Shown here: piece after piece, positions 1 to 7,224 of the stretch
Layout: every line of letters starts with the position of its first letter
How positions within the stretch are numbered: position 1 is the stretch's first letter
Assembly (NCBI GenBank): GCA_910574745.1
Contig: CAJTCE010000007.1
Coordinates: forward strand, 1-64,000
DNA: 64,000 bases
Source of the DNA: Lachnospiraceae bacterium
GTDB lineage: Bacteria > Bacillota > Clostridia > Lachnospirales > Lachnospiraceae
Reading direction: 5' to 3'
The notes under the pieces: model-generated
Database searches by the model: none
Told to the model about the DNA's origin: nothing
The model's input: only the letters and a program-made list of their open reading frames with translations
Program-made: the position numbers and the translations under genes

Positions 1-99
1 CGTTTCCTGCCGCCAAAAGTCCGGTCACAACAGATAACCCTGTTTGAATACTTTAAAATAGCTGATTGTGCAACATGATGTCTCATAAAATGGGGAAAC

Positions 100-189
100 T
101 CAAATCATAGGGATATTGACAAGTGGGAACTCATGCCCCCCTGCTGTTACCGTTCCAATGGTTCCGTATTTTTCAATGATTTCATTCAT
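100..189 (-). CDS. Tiny ORF (29 aa) at the inner end of the element's leftward operon
   Basis: The ORF is read from an ATG that overlaps the stop of the upstream small gene (ATGAATGA) and has a GGGAGG ribosome site about ten bases upstream. It encodes 29 residues beginning MNEIIEKYG and ending at a TGA. No family is recognised. The abrupt end may mean it is the N-terminal piece of a longer gene broken by a frameshift or stop, because the sequence to its left continues without an obvious reading frame. Its overlap with the preceding gene suggests translational coupling. Confidence is low that it is a functional gene. Confidence 0.3.
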   Translation of the reverse strand: MNEIIEKYGTIGTVTAGGHEFPLVNIPMI

Positions 190-379
190 GGGCTACTACC
201 TCCCTTTTCTTACTTGCAATATCTAAACACTTTTCAAGAAATTTCCGTGTTCTTGGATGCATTTCTGTATTTTTTGCATATTCAACACATTGCTCAAAAT
301 GTTTATCAGACATATTTACCAAAGCAACCAATATTTCCAGAACTTCCAGTTCATCAATTGATAATTTTTTACAGTCCAT
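182..379 (-). CDS. Small element protein, 65 aa, unknown function
   Basis: The start chosen is the ATG at 379, preceded by a GGAAAGGAAAGGG purine block; the longer frame upstream has no ribosome site. The product begins MDCKKLSIDELEVLEILVAL and is acidic and helical in its first half, with a basic C-terminus (KKREVV). No domain is recognised. It lies 70 bases downstream of the DnaC-like gene on the same strand and overlaps the next tiny ORF, so it is probably part of the element's replication/transfer operon. Small helical proteins of this kind are common in conjugative elements of Firmicutes, but no function can be assigned. Confidence 0.6.
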   Translation of the reverse strand: MDCKKLSIDELEVLEILVALVNMSDKHFEQCVEYAKNTEMHPRTRKFLEKCLDIASKKREVVAHE

Positions 380-449
380 AAAAAACCCTTTCCTTTCCCG
401 AAAAGCCATGCTATCATGTACGTGTGATGTACTTGTGCATGGTTTTCCG

Positions 450-1364
450 CTATGCATTGCCCTGTCTGGTATTTGCGGTATCAGACGGGGCGTTTTTAAT
501 TTCATCCAATAGTTTCTGCTTGTCCTGCTTCCTGGTCTCTTTCCTGATGGATTCCTCCGGAAGGCTTACGGGGTATGTAGTGCTTTCGATACGGTCCGTT
601 ATCCGGTCATCCATCTTCAACCGGTCTACGGGCACGTTACTTGTGTAGATCGTCGGCAGGCGGTTTATATAGCGCTCATTGATCAGGCGGTACAGTACGG
701 TGTCTATCCATTCCTTTGACATCTGCACGCCTATATCATCCAGTACCAGGAGGTTTGCCTGATAGAGAGCTTTTATATCTTCGTCATTCCCGTTAAAGCC
801 CTTCTTTGTCATTTCAAGGAAATCCAGTATATTGACGAACTTCGATACTCCCGCATACCGGTTGTTGATCTCATTGACCAGGCAGCAGGACAACATGGTC
901 TTACCGCTTCCCTTGGTCCCCGAATGGATATATAGGCCCATCCCGTTATCTTTGAACCTCGTGTAATTTAGGATATATTTATTTACCATATCCTTCGGCT
1001 TCGTAACATCTGCCCTGTACTTATTCCACTTGAAATCCTTAGCAGTAAGATCCATGAATTCAAACGGCATCATAGCCCTTACTTTTCGGAATTCCTTTTC
1101 AGCCCTGCTTTTCGGGGAAAGCAACAGGAATTCATAGCCGTTTTCATCTTCAAGCATCTGGGCATTGCCAGCATTAAACAAGCGTATATCATCCAGCCTA
1201 TTATTTGACAGGTTTGCCCATGAGGGATGATCTAACAGCTCCTTCCTAAGGTACATCCGCCTTACGTTCTTTTCCTCTTCGGTCATTCTCTTCGCATAGT
1301 ATTTCATGCCGCCCTCTCTGTATACCCTGAATACTGCAAGGGCTTTTCCGTCTGGCTCGTTCAT
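450..1364 (-). CDS. DnaC/IstB-like AAA+ ATPase, putative helicase loader
   Basis: This 304-residue protein carries a Walker A motif GTKGSGKT (about residues 149-156) and a Walker B motif LLVLDD (about 205-210), followed by a TSN sensor-like segment. That order is typical of DnaC/DnaI helicase loaders and IstB-like ATPases. The N-terminal 110 residues are charged and without a recognised domain. The start ATG has GGAGG nine bases upstream. The gene follows the replication-initiator-like HTH protein by 15 bases, a classic phage/ICE replication pair in which the initiator binds the origin and the loader delivers the host DnaB helicase. IstB is excluded by the absence of an IS21 transposase. The role in element replication is inferred. 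Confidence 0.85.
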   Translation of the reverse strand: MNEPDGKALAVFRVYREGGMKYYAKRMTEEEKNVRRMYLRKELLDHPSWANLSNNRLDDIRLFNAGNAQMLEDENGYEFLLLSPKSRAEKEFRKVRAMMPFEFMDLTAKDFKWNKYRADVTKPKDMVNKYILNYTRFKDNGMGLYIHSGTKGSGKTMLSCCLVNEINNRYAGVSKFVNILDFLEMTKKGFNGNDEDIKALYQANLLVLDDIGVQMSKEWIDTVLYRLINERYINRLPTIYTSNVPVDRLKMDDRITDRIESTTYPVSLPEESIRKETRKQDKQKLLDEIKNAPSDTANTRQGNA

Positions 1365-1379
1365 TGCGTCACACCTCCC

Positions 1380-2201
1380 TTACTGCCACGGATCATCCGG
1401 GCTTTTGGGCAGATTGGCATATTCTTCCATGATGTCATAATAGCTGTTATGCTCTGTGTCCGGAGCTGTTTCCACCTGCTGCTTGTCCTGATAATTACCG
1501 TCAAGCACTTTAGCCATGTTGGAATCCTTTATTAACCAGTCAAAGGTAGCTGACCAGTTTCGGGCATTCTCTCCCTTCAGGAAGCTGCTTTCCTCTGCCA
1601 TTTGAAAGAGCTTTTTAAAATCTTCCAAGGAATAGGTTTTCATCCTTGCCTTAATTGCCTTTTTTCTGCTGTCTGATAATTTAGTCAGCCGGGGAAATGA
1701 TACGCAGGTATCATTGTAAAGATCAGCTATCTGCTGATAATTTATGTACTCCCTATCTTTATTATTGTTATTATTTAAACTGTTAATATTTAAACTGTTA
1801 ATATTAGTTTCCTTACACTCTGGAATCCGTGCCTTCTGGATTCCTAAATTTTCGGAAACCATAGAACACTGATTTTCGGTTTCCGTATTTTTTGGAATCC
1901 GATTATTAAGAATATACTCATTATCAGTTATTCTATATATAACCTTACCCTTTAGGTTTCCGTTGTAAGTCTGATTTCGTTCAACCACCCCGATAGATAC
2001 TAGCAAATTCATATATTTATACAACGTGTCCTTTGCTAGCGACAACTCACTTTGTATGGTGTTGATACTTGGAAAACATTCATCAGAATCTCCGGCAAAT
2101 CCAGCAAGATAAGCATATAACCCCTTAACTCCTATTGGTATTTGGGGATCTCTTAAAACATTTCTTGAGACCATTCCGTGACCTCCTTCTATTTTTCTCA
2201 T
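1380..2201 (-). CDS. Helix-turn-helix replication-initiator-like protein of the element
   Basis: The product (273 aa from the ATG at 2201) starts with a winged-helix-like region containing HGMVSRNVLRDPQIPIGVKG and a domain of the form PSINTIQSEL-KYMNLLVSIGVVER. This resembles the N-terminal domain of RepA/DnaD-like initiators in Firmicute phages and conjugative elements. The C-terminal third (FDWLIKDSNMAKVLDGNY) matches the end of DnaD-type replication proteins, which contacts the helicase loader. A second start at 2174 has an even better AGGAGG site; the 2201 start is preferred because the family motif GxGxVxRxVxRDP begins upstream of 2174. The gene directly precedes the DnaC-like gene. Confidence 0.75.
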   Translation of the reverse strand: MRKIEGGHGMVSRNVLRDPQIPIGVKGLYAYLAGFAGDSDECFPSINTIQSELSLAKDTLYKYMNLLVSIGVVERNQTYNGNLKGKVIYRITDNEYILNNRIPKNTETENQCSMVSENLGIQKARIPECKETNINSLNINSLNNNNNKDREYINYQQIADLYNDTCVSFPRLTKLSDSRKKAIKARMKTYSLEDFKKLFQMAEESSFLKGENARNWSATFDWLIKDSNMAKVLDGNYQDKQQVETAPDTEHNSYYDIMEEYANLPKSPDDPWQ

Positions 2202-2220
2202 ACATCTATATCGCTCCTTC

Positions 2221-2439
2221 CTACTCCACCAGATCAGCCACAGCCACACCCAGAGCCTTTGCAACGGCTCCCACATATTTAGGCTTGGTATAACATCCCC
2301 GGCGCATGGTATATACAATGTTTTTTGACACTCCCGACGCTTCGGCCAGCTTGGCGGGTTCCGTCTGGGCTTCTGCCATGGCTATGAGCAGTTTCCGGCT
2401 GCTTAGCTTAAGCATGGTCTTATCCTTTGGTACTGGCAT
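2221..2439 (-). CDS. Small XRE-family helix-turn-helix protein (72 aa)
   Basis: The start is the ATG at 2439, with AAAGGAG nine bases upstream. Residues 18-68 form a Cro/CI-type helix-turn-helix: the helices AKLAEASGVSKNIVYTMRRG and VGAVAKALGVAVADLVE are the standard second/third helix and closing helix. It is the downstream member of a run of small HTH genes transcribed leftward from the repressor-controlled promoter near 3500. In this position it probably acts as an element regulator or excisionase-like factor; the sequence does not decide which. Confidence 0.75.
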   Translation of the reverse strand: MPVPKDKTMLKLSSRKLLIAMAEAQTEPAKLAEASGVSKNIVYTMRRGCYTKPKYVGAVAKALGVAVADLVE

Positions 2440-2443
2440 CTTA

Positions 2444-2629
2444 TCAGCTCCTTTCTGCAATATACTTTTTATAGGTGTCCATAACAGAATCAGATACACC
2501 ACTCTTATACAGTTTCCTGATATCGGTTATGGTTTCATCCCCTAATAGCTTCAGCCATTCAATTAAATCCTTGCTACTGCTGGCAAAGTTACAGCATTTT
2601 CCTTCACAGTATTCAATGCGGTATTCCAT
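2444..2629 (-). CDS. Small element protein, 61 aa, unknown function
   Basis: The ATG at 2629 has AAAAAAGGAG nine bases upstream and the gene ends five bases before the next HTH gene, so the two are likely co-transcribed. The product (begins MEYRIEYCEGKCCNFASSSK) has a clustered C-x3-CC motif near the N-terminus and a charged helical C-terminus. No family is recognised. Similar short proteins sit between regulator genes in Firmicute conjugative elements, but no role can be given. Confidence 0.6.
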   Translation of the reverse strand: MEYRIEYCEGKCCNFASSSKDLIEWLKLLGDETITDIRKLYKSGVSDSVMDTYKKYIAERS

Positions 2630-2744
2630 TTGCTATCAGCTCCTTTTTTAATAAATTACAATGAATTTTGCATTTTAAATTTCTTACCCTGGTATTTCTA
2701 CCTTGAAGGGCTTTTCGCTGAAATTTGAGAAAAGCACACCGATA

Positions 2745-3212
2745 CTAATCGGTCTTTAAAACATTTCTGCGCATCCGTTCCGCCCTCGCTTCTCTTTGTT
2801 CATCTGATAAATCCATAGGCGGGTTAATCCTGATCCATTCTGTCGGGATATGGGCAAATATACTTCCGTCTTTGTTCTGGGCTAAGATCTGGCACTCCTC
2901 CGGGTACTTCTCCGCAAGCTCCTTTACCCTTGTTATTACTCTGCCCTGGCAAAGTGTTACTGATGCCTGTTTCTGGTTCCTTGTCCACTCGATTACATTC
3001 TCGGTACTTCCCAGATGATCAGGAAGGATCATTTCAGATGGTTCTACCTCCAGAGCATCCGCAATACGTTCCAAAGTCTCAAGCTCTGTGTAATTGTCGT
3101 TCAAAAGCCATAAAAGGCTTTTAGAGGTTAAACCCGTCCTTTTACACACCTCTTCATCATCAAACCCCTTTTTGCTTAAAATAGACCGATAACTATTTAT
3201 GTTCAGTCTCAT
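2745..3212 (-). CDS. XRE-family HTH protein with C-terminal unknown domain (155 aa)
   Basis: From the ATG at 3212 (AGAAAGGAG upstream) the first 60 residues form an HTH with unusual helices: GFDDEEVCKRTGLTSKSLLW followed by a closing segment ending EVEPSEMILP. The remaining ~90 residues include an EWTRNQKQASVTL block and a charged C-terminus (EQREARAERMRRN) not assigned to a family. The gene lies 32 bases downstream of the cro-like gene and upstream of two more small genes, in the leftward early operon. A regulatory DNA-binding role is likely; its target is unknown. Confidence 0.7.
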   Translation of the reverse strand: MRLNINSYRSILSKKGFDDEEVCKRTGLTSKSLLWLLNDNYTELETLERIADALEVEPSEMILPDHLGSTENVIEWTRNQKQASVTLCQGRVITRVKELAEKYPEECQILAQNKDGSIFAHIPTEWIRINPPMDLSDEQREARAERMRRNVLKTD

Positions 3213-3244
3213 GTTTACCGCTCCTTTCTGTTGCACCGGTGCAA

Positions 3245-3439
3245 CTACTTTTCAATCAATTTTTCTACAGGTACACCCAAGGCCTTTGCTATTTTATTTC
3301 CGACTTCATCCGTGCAGCTTTTTCCTGCTTTTATGTAGTTAATTGTTGCCCTGGACACGCCGGACAGTTCCGCAAGTCTTGCCTGGGTCATGTCACGCTT
3401 CGTAAGCTCTGTGACTAATTTTATTCTGTCTATGCGCAT
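3245..3439 (-). CDS. Cro-like XRE repressor/anti-repressor, first gene of the leftward operon
   Basis: A 64-residue protein that is essentially one Cro/CI helix-turn-helix (TQARLAELSGVSRATINYIK) with the usual closing helix and no extra domain. The ATG at 3439 is preceded by AGAAAGGAGGTAAACAA. It is the first gene transcribed from the leftward promoter at 3488-3516 and lies divergent from the larger repressor gene at 3634. That geometry matches the cro/cI switch of temperate phages and ICEs, so this is probably the lytic/excision-side regulator. Confidence 0.8.
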   Translation of the reverse strand: MRIDRIKLVTELTKRDMTQARLAELSGVSRATINYIKAGKSCTDEVGNKIAKALGVPVEKLIEK

Positions 3440-3465
3440 TTGTTTACCTCCTTTCTTTTTGTTTG

Positions 3466-3516
3466 GTAGAATATTCTACTATCATTTATAGTACAGTACC
3501 ATTTTTTCACTGTCAA
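3466..3516 (-). promoter_or_regulatory. Leftward early promoter with palindromic operator
   Basis: On the minus strand a -35 TTGACA (3516-3511) is separated by exactly 17 bases from TACTAT (3493-3488). Immediately downstream of the -10 lies a perfect 14-bp palindrome GTAGAATATTCTAC (3466-3479), placed where a repressor would overlap the transcription start. It sits between the cro-like gene and the divergent repressor, so it is the likely binding site of one or both proteins. Promoter elements and palindrome are seen directly; the binding protein is inferred. Confidence 0.75.
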
Positions 3517-3562
3517 TAGAATTTAATACAATTATTTATTTTATATAAATTTTTGTATTGTA

Positions 3563-3590
3563 TTGACTTTTTAATAGAACTTGTTATAAT
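3563..3590 (+). promoter_or_regulatory. Promoter of the element repressor
   Basis: TTGACT (3563-3568) and TATAAT (3585-3590) are spaced by 16 bases, 43 bases upstream of the repressor ATG, and point away from the leftward promoter. A partial copy of the operator half-site (TAGAA) occurs in the spacer, which would allow autoregulation. Confidence 0.7.
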
Positions 3591-3633
3591 ATGGTGGTAT
3601 CATAATCCTATATTGAAAGTGAGGTTATGATAA

Positions 3634-4212
3634 ATGAGAAGTAAAGACACTTTTTCTACACGTTTAAGAGATATAAGATTAGAATTTGGGATGACTCAAA
3701 AAGAATTTGCTAACATGGTAGAAAGTACATCTGCAACTATATCAGCTTACGAAAATGCCACAAAAAATCCTTCTCTGGAAATAGTAATGAACATTGCTGA
3801 AAAGTGCAGTATTTCTATTGATTGGCTTTGTGGATTGAGTGAAGAAAAGGAATTGAAACCAGAAATAAACAATTACAAAGATGTTGCGGTACGAGTATTA
3901 GAGCTTTTAAATGCAGATATTTATTGCTATGGTTTTTATTTGGAATTATTTACAAGATACCACGAAGCATTTGAAGATCCAGAACAAGTTCATGTACTCA
4001 GTCTCCCACAAGAACCAGAATTTCTAAAATTTATTGAAACATATAAAGATTTATATGCTTTATACAGTAGTGGTAAAATTCAGCAACGTGTTATAGATAC
4101 GTGGTTAGATGGTGCTTTAGAAGAATTAAAAAAAATTTCTACCCAACCACCTACCATTGAATATGATGACGACTATAATATTACTGATGAACCAATAGCA
4201 CCCGACATCTAA
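3634..4212 (+). CDS. XRE-family repressor of the element (192 aa)
   Basis: Residues 8-66 form a canonical Cro/CI HTH (GMTQKEFANMVESTSATISA then YENATKNPSLEIVMNIAEKC) that ends in the IDWLCGLSE segment common to element immunity repressors. The C-terminal ~125 residues are acidic and helical (several aromatic and Glu-rich stretches) and contain neither a LexA/S24 Ser-Lys protease signature nor an ImmA metalloprotease motif, so induction would need a separate factor. GAGG lies nine bases before the ATG. It is divergent from the cro-like gene and is the likely maintenance repressor. Confidence 0.8.
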   Translation: MRSKDTFSTRLRDIRLEFGMTQKEFANMVESTSATISAYENATKNPSLEIVMNIAEKCSISIDWLCGLSEEKELKPEINNYKDVAVRVLELLNADIYCYGFYLELFTRYHEAFEDPEQVHVLSLPQEPEFLKFIETYKDLYALYSSGKIQQRVIDTWLDGALEELKKISTQPPTIEYDDDYNITDEPIAPDI

Positions 4213-4322
4213 CCACCGTAGGATTACCTATTCCCGCACCATGAAAATATAATATGCTTACCAGGGAGCCGGTAGGGCGTTCATACCATCCAATTCCGAA
4301 CTTGCGGAAGGGGGTGGAGCTT

Positions 4323-4406
4323 ATGAATACATATGAGGAATTTATGATTATACTGACAGCTGCGCTGTTAATAGTCTCCATTCTGAACATGAAAAATAAG
4401 AAATAG
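4323..4406 (+). CDS. Holin-like type I toxin (27 aa)
   Basis: The ORF starts MNTYEEFM, continues with one hydrophobic helix (IILTAALLIVSIL) and ends in a short basic tail (NMKNKK). This is the pattern of the putative holin-like toxin family (Hol_Tox; compare members starting MSTYEAL). A very strong ribosome site (GGGGGTGGAG) lies six bases upstream and is partly framed by the small hairpin TTCCG-AACTTG-CGGAA, which could limit translation. The stop codon lies inside a bidirectional terminator stem. The protein would insert in the membrane and depolarise it if the antisense RNA were lost. It is located next to the integrase, as expected for an element-stabilising module. Confidence 0.75.
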   Translation: MNTYEEFMIILTAALLIVSILNMKNKK

Positions 4407-4498
4407 CGCCCCTGCTCTGACAAAAGTAAGGCGCTATTTCTTAGCTAATTATTGCGTCGGAAACGGATAGGTGTGTTCTATCGTACCGGCTCCTTGTT
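4392..4498 (-). ncRNA. Antisense antitoxin RNA of the type I module
   Basis: A consensus promoter on the minus strand, TTGACA (4533-4528), 17 bases, TATAAT (4510-4505), reads toward the 3' end of the toxin gene. Transcription would begin near 4498 and stop at the hairpin 4440-4400, which on this strand is followed by a TTATTTTT tract. The resulting RNA of about 105 nt overlaps the toxin mRNA 3' end, the same convergent arrangement as txpA/RatA and bsrG/SR4. This promoter is closer to consensus than the toxin's, as expected for an antitoxin RNA. Ends are inferred. Confidence 0.7.
4400..4440. terminator. Bidirectional terminator shared by toxin mRNA and antisense RNA
   Basis: GAAATAGCGCC (4400-4410) and GGCGCTATTTC (4430-4440) form an 11-bp perfect stem with a 19-base loop. 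The left arm contains the toxin stop codon. The minus-strand side is followed by a T-rich tract; the plus side by TTAGCTAATTATT, which is less typical. Confidence 0.7.
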
Positions 4499-4634
4499 AA
4501 GCATATTATAACCAATATACTTCAATCTGTCAAACAGAAGCACCGCCTTCGGTATTGGCGTACCAGAGGCGGCGGCAGGACTACACCGAGAAAACCCGAT
4601 ATAACCCCCTAGGACAAAGAGATTATATCATTTT

Positions 4635-4667
4635 CCCGGTAAAAACACAAGTTACCGGGCATTTTTA
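4635..4667 (+). terminator. Rho-independent terminator upstream of the integrase
   Basis: CCCGGTAA (4635-4642) pairs with TTACCGGG (4652-4659) and is followed by CATTTTTATG. It would stop read-through from the repressor/toxin side into the integrase gene, whose own start lies about 50 bases downstream. Confidence 0.7.
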
Positions 4668-4715
4668 TGCCCATTTTTACCCCTTGCAACGTCGCTTGAA
4701 AGGAGATGATATATA

Positions 4716-5780
4716 ATGCCAAGGAGCAGACCCATGAGAGCCAGGAACGGCTATGGTTCCGTCGTGAAGCTCTCCGGCCGGAGAAGGCGCCCTTATGAAG
4801 TTCGGGTTAATACCCGGATGGATGAGCGTTATTATCCGATCTATGACGTTCTGGGGCGCTTTGAGCAGCGGGAAGCCGCCATGATCGCCCTTGCAGAATA
4901 TAACAAAGAGCCTTACAGCCTTTCAGAGCAGAACATCAGCTTTGCGGCCCTTTATGAACAGTTCTACAAGGATAAATACATAGACAGCGGGAAAACCTAT
5001 TCCCAGAGCACAAAGGACTGTACAAGGGCCGCCTATAACTATTGTTCAGCTATCTATGACCGCCCTTACAGGGATTTACGGGTACCCGACTTTAAAAGCA
5101 TCCTGGCACAGGACGGCAAAAAGGGAAAGCCCCTTTCCCATGCCCTGCAGGAACACATCAAGAACCTGTTCAGCCAGATGGACCGCTTCGCCCTGCAGAA
5201 TGACATCATAAAGAAAAGCTATTCATCTTTTGCCACGATCACGGTATCGGAAGATGATATGCCGGGCGTTCCCTTTACCAGTGAAGAGCTGCAAACCCTC
5301 TGGGATAATGTTACCGTTCCATGGGTGGACAGCATCCTGATCTATATATATTCCGGCTGGCGTGTATCTGAACTGATCCTCATGCCGCCGGAAGGTATTG
5401 ACCTTAATGCCGGCACCTTCCAAGGCGGGCTAAAGACTGCTGCCGGAAAAGACCGCATAGTGCCCATTCATTCCAGGATAAGGGGCTTTGTAGAAAAACG
5501 TGTAAAAGCAAATAACGGAATCCTCTTCGCCATAGACGGGCATCCCTTAAGCGCCCAGGCATATACAAAGCTGTTTAAGAAAACCTTGAAAGCTATCGGC
5601 ATCACAACCTACCACACACCGCACGACTGCCGGCATACCTTCACATCCCTGTTAGACAGCGCCGGAGCTAATCCCATATGTATTGACCGCTTAATAGGTC
5701 ATGCTTCTAAATCAATCACAACACGAACATATACCCACAAGACCATAGAAGAATTGAGACAGGCCATAGAACTGATTTAA
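4716..5780 (+). CDS. int: Tyrosine recombinase (integrase) of the element
   Basis: The 354-residue protein has an N-terminal SAM-like core-binding region and a C-terminal catalytic domain. Visible catalytic residues are Arg216 (SGWRVSEL), Lys245 (AGKDR), His303/Arg306 (HDCRHTF), His329 (GHAS) and the nucleophile Tyr339 (TRTYTHKT). The N-terminal RARNGYGSVVKLSGRRR segment matches the arm-type DNA-binding start of Tn916-like and phage integrases. AAAGGAG lies upstream of the ATG. Its position at the very edge of the element, followed by short direct repeats, marks the insertion end. It would catalyse integration and, with an excisionase, excision. Confidence 0.95.
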   Translation: MPRSRPMRARNGYGSVVKLSGRRRRPYEVRVNTRMDERYYPIYDVLGRFEQREAAMIALAEYNKEPYSLSEQNISFAALYEQFYKDKYIDSGKTYSQSTKDCTRAAYNYCSAIYDRPYRDLRVPDFKSILAQDGKKGKPLSHALQEHIKNLFSQMDRFALQNDIIKKSYSSFATITVSEDDMPGVPFTSEELQTLWDNVTVPWVDSILIYIYSGWRVSELILMPPEGIDLNAGTFQGGLKTAAGKDRIVPIHSRIRGFVEKRVKANNGILFAIDGHPLSAQAYTKLFKKTLKAIGITTYHTPHDCRHTFTSLLDSAGANPICIDRLIGHASKSITTRTYTHKTIEELRQAIELI

Positions 5781-5880
5781 CCCCCGCCGGAGACACCGGA
5801 CAGGGGTTAAAATTTGTCACTAGCTTGTCACTAGTAGAGTACAAAACACCATATTTCACGAGAACACCATATCAGTGAAA
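5777..5880. other. Integrase terminator and attachment-region direct repeats
   Basis: A hairpin TTAACCCC/GGGGTTAA (5777-5784, 5803-5810), with inner CCGG pairing, ends the integrase transcript. It is followed by two copies of TTGTCACTAG (5814-5823, 5825-5834) and two copies of AACACCATAT (5845-5854, 5863-5872), and a TTTCAC/GTGAAA inverted pair. Tandem short repeats beside an integrase are typical of arm-type binding sites of an att region. The exact crossover cannot be set because the other element end is outside the window. Confidence 0.5.
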
Positions 5881-5943
5881 CCCGCATAAACTCTGGATTT
5901 CTTATTTTTGAGAATGCGAAAAAATGCTATTCCTTTAAAGAAA

Positions 5944-6426
5944 TCATAAAGTTTTCATCTTAAATCCGATTCCCCAAACGGTTTGAATATAGGTCTGTCT
6001 GTCATTTACTTTAGCCAGCTTCTGACGGATATTGCTGATATGTACGTTTACAGCATTATCCTCCCCAACAAATTCCTCATTCCACACCGATTCATAAATG
6101 TTATTCTTCGTAAACACTTTATTGGGATTGGAAATCAGCAGTTCAAGAATCAAATATTCTCTTTTCGTCAGGGAAATTTCCTGACCGGACACGGTTACCC
6201 TGTGTTGATCCGTGTCCATTACAATATCTTTAAAGGCCAGCACCTTATTCCTGCCTTCCTGTCTTCCGCCATTTGCGCATCTTCTCAGCGCCGCTTCCAA
6301 TCTGGCAAGAAGCTCTTCCGTTCCCGAATATGCCGACTTTACTCCATAGCCCCTACCCTGAAGCAGCTCCTTCAGCATATGATTAATCTCATTATCATCT
6401 TCCACAATCAGAATATAATCCTGCAT
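5944..6426 (-). CDS. OmpR/PhoB-type response regulator with a deleted receiver core
   Basis: From the ATG at 6426 the 160-residue protein has the first ~35 residues of a receiver domain (YILIVEDDNEINHMLKELLQ), then jumps directly to the receiver's last helix (ELLARLEAALRR) and continues with a complete winged-helix output domain (LTKREYLILELLIS...TVWGIGFKMKTL). Family members are about 225 residues, so roughly 60 residues are missing in frame, including the phospho-acceptor Asp, the Thr/Ser switch and the Lys. The acidic pair near the start remains. It could bind DNA constitutively or be a decaying gene. No histidine kinase is adjacent; the integrated element lies immediately downstream. Confidence 0.8.
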   Translation of the reverse strand: MQDYILIVEDDNEINHMLKELLQGRGYGVKSAYSGTEELLARLEAALRRCANGGRQEGRNKVLAFKDIVMDTDQHRVTVSGQEISLTKREYLILELLISNPNKVFTKNNIYESVWNEEFVGEDNAVNVHISNIRQKLAKVNDRQTYIQTVWGIGFKMKTL

Positions 6427-6477
6427 CTCTCCCTTCCTCATTTCGTTTACCTTACAAATATCATAACAAAAGTATTA

Positions 6478-7224
6478 TCATAAAGCCGTTGAAATATCTG
6501 CTTCAAAGGATTCTGCCTTTCGATCCTCCTCCAATCCTTCCCCCTTTAAAAGAATAACTGTACCATCTTCTTTTTCCTTTACACAAAATCTTATGGAATA
6601 ATTTTCATAGTTTCCCCGAAACCAGATATGACCGTTTTCATCCTTCTCCTTTTCCAGTCGAGAAAGCAGATAAAAGCACTCTATCGCAGAAGGAGCTTCT
6701 AAGTCCTGAACTTTTTCTAAAGGAATCAAAGCTTCCATATCTATGCCCAGGGCTTTAAGCTGCTCAAAGCTAACGGTTTCCTCTTCCAGATTCCATTCCG
6801 GTAAAATCATTTTCAAAAGCCAAAGCTTATCCGGCAGACTTTTCTCTATGGCCTCGTAAAACATTTTTATATTAATGGTTTTTTGATTATCCGTACAATG
6901 GATTTCTGTCAGAGGATACTCCACAGCATAACAATATACTTTGACAGTCATTTCATTTTCAGAACTACGGCCTGTAAATTTTAGATTCAGCAGGTCTTCT
7001 TCTTTTGCCTGAAAAATCCATTCAAGGGTATCCAAAAGACCCCTTTCATTTTCAGATAATGAATCCGGATTCAAACGGACTGTGGCATGAAAATCCAGGG
7101 AATCCGCAGTCAATACTTTTCCCAGCCCCAAAGCTGTTTTAAGATAGGGCCGCAGCAGAATGAATGCAGCTGCTATACAGATAATAAAGATCATCGAAAA
7201 GGTATACAATACTTTTTTCTTCAA
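6478..7224 (-). CDS. Membrane-anchored extracytoplasmic protein, unknown function (248 aa)
   Basis: Translation starts at a TTG (7224) that overlaps the stop codon of the upstream gene (TTGA) with GGAG seven bases before it. One N-terminal transmembrane helix (about residues 5-25) is followed by a soluble domain rich in alternating beta-like and Glu-rich segments, with no lipobox. No family is recognised. The stop-start overlap couples it to the AI-2E/YtvI-like membrane protein, so the two probably work together at the envelope. Confidence 0.7.
   Translation of the reverse strand: MKKKVLYTFSMIFIICIAAAFILLRPYLKTALGLGKVLTADSLDFHATVRLNPDSLSENERGLLDTLEWIFQAKEEDLLNLKFTGRSSENEMTVKVYCYAVEYPLTEIHCTDNQKTINIKMFYEAIEKSLPDKLWLLKMILPEWNLEEETVSFEQLKALGIDMEALIPLEKVQDLEAPSAIECFYLLSRLEKEKDENGHIWFRGNYENYSIRFCVKEKEDGTVILLKGEGLEEDRKAESFEADISTAL

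Larger units (their letters stand above)
4248..4510. repeat. 27-bp inverted repeat bracketing the type I toxin locus
   Basis: The top strand at 4248-4274 and the bottom strand at 4510-4484 are the same 27-base sequence at 25 of 27 positions. Both open with TATAATATGCTTA and close with GGAGCCGGTA. Each copy contains a -10 hexamer (TATAAT), so the toxin mRNA and its antisense RNA would begin with nearly the same leader. This arrangement indicates that the two promoters arose by inverted duplication. Confidence 0.85.
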
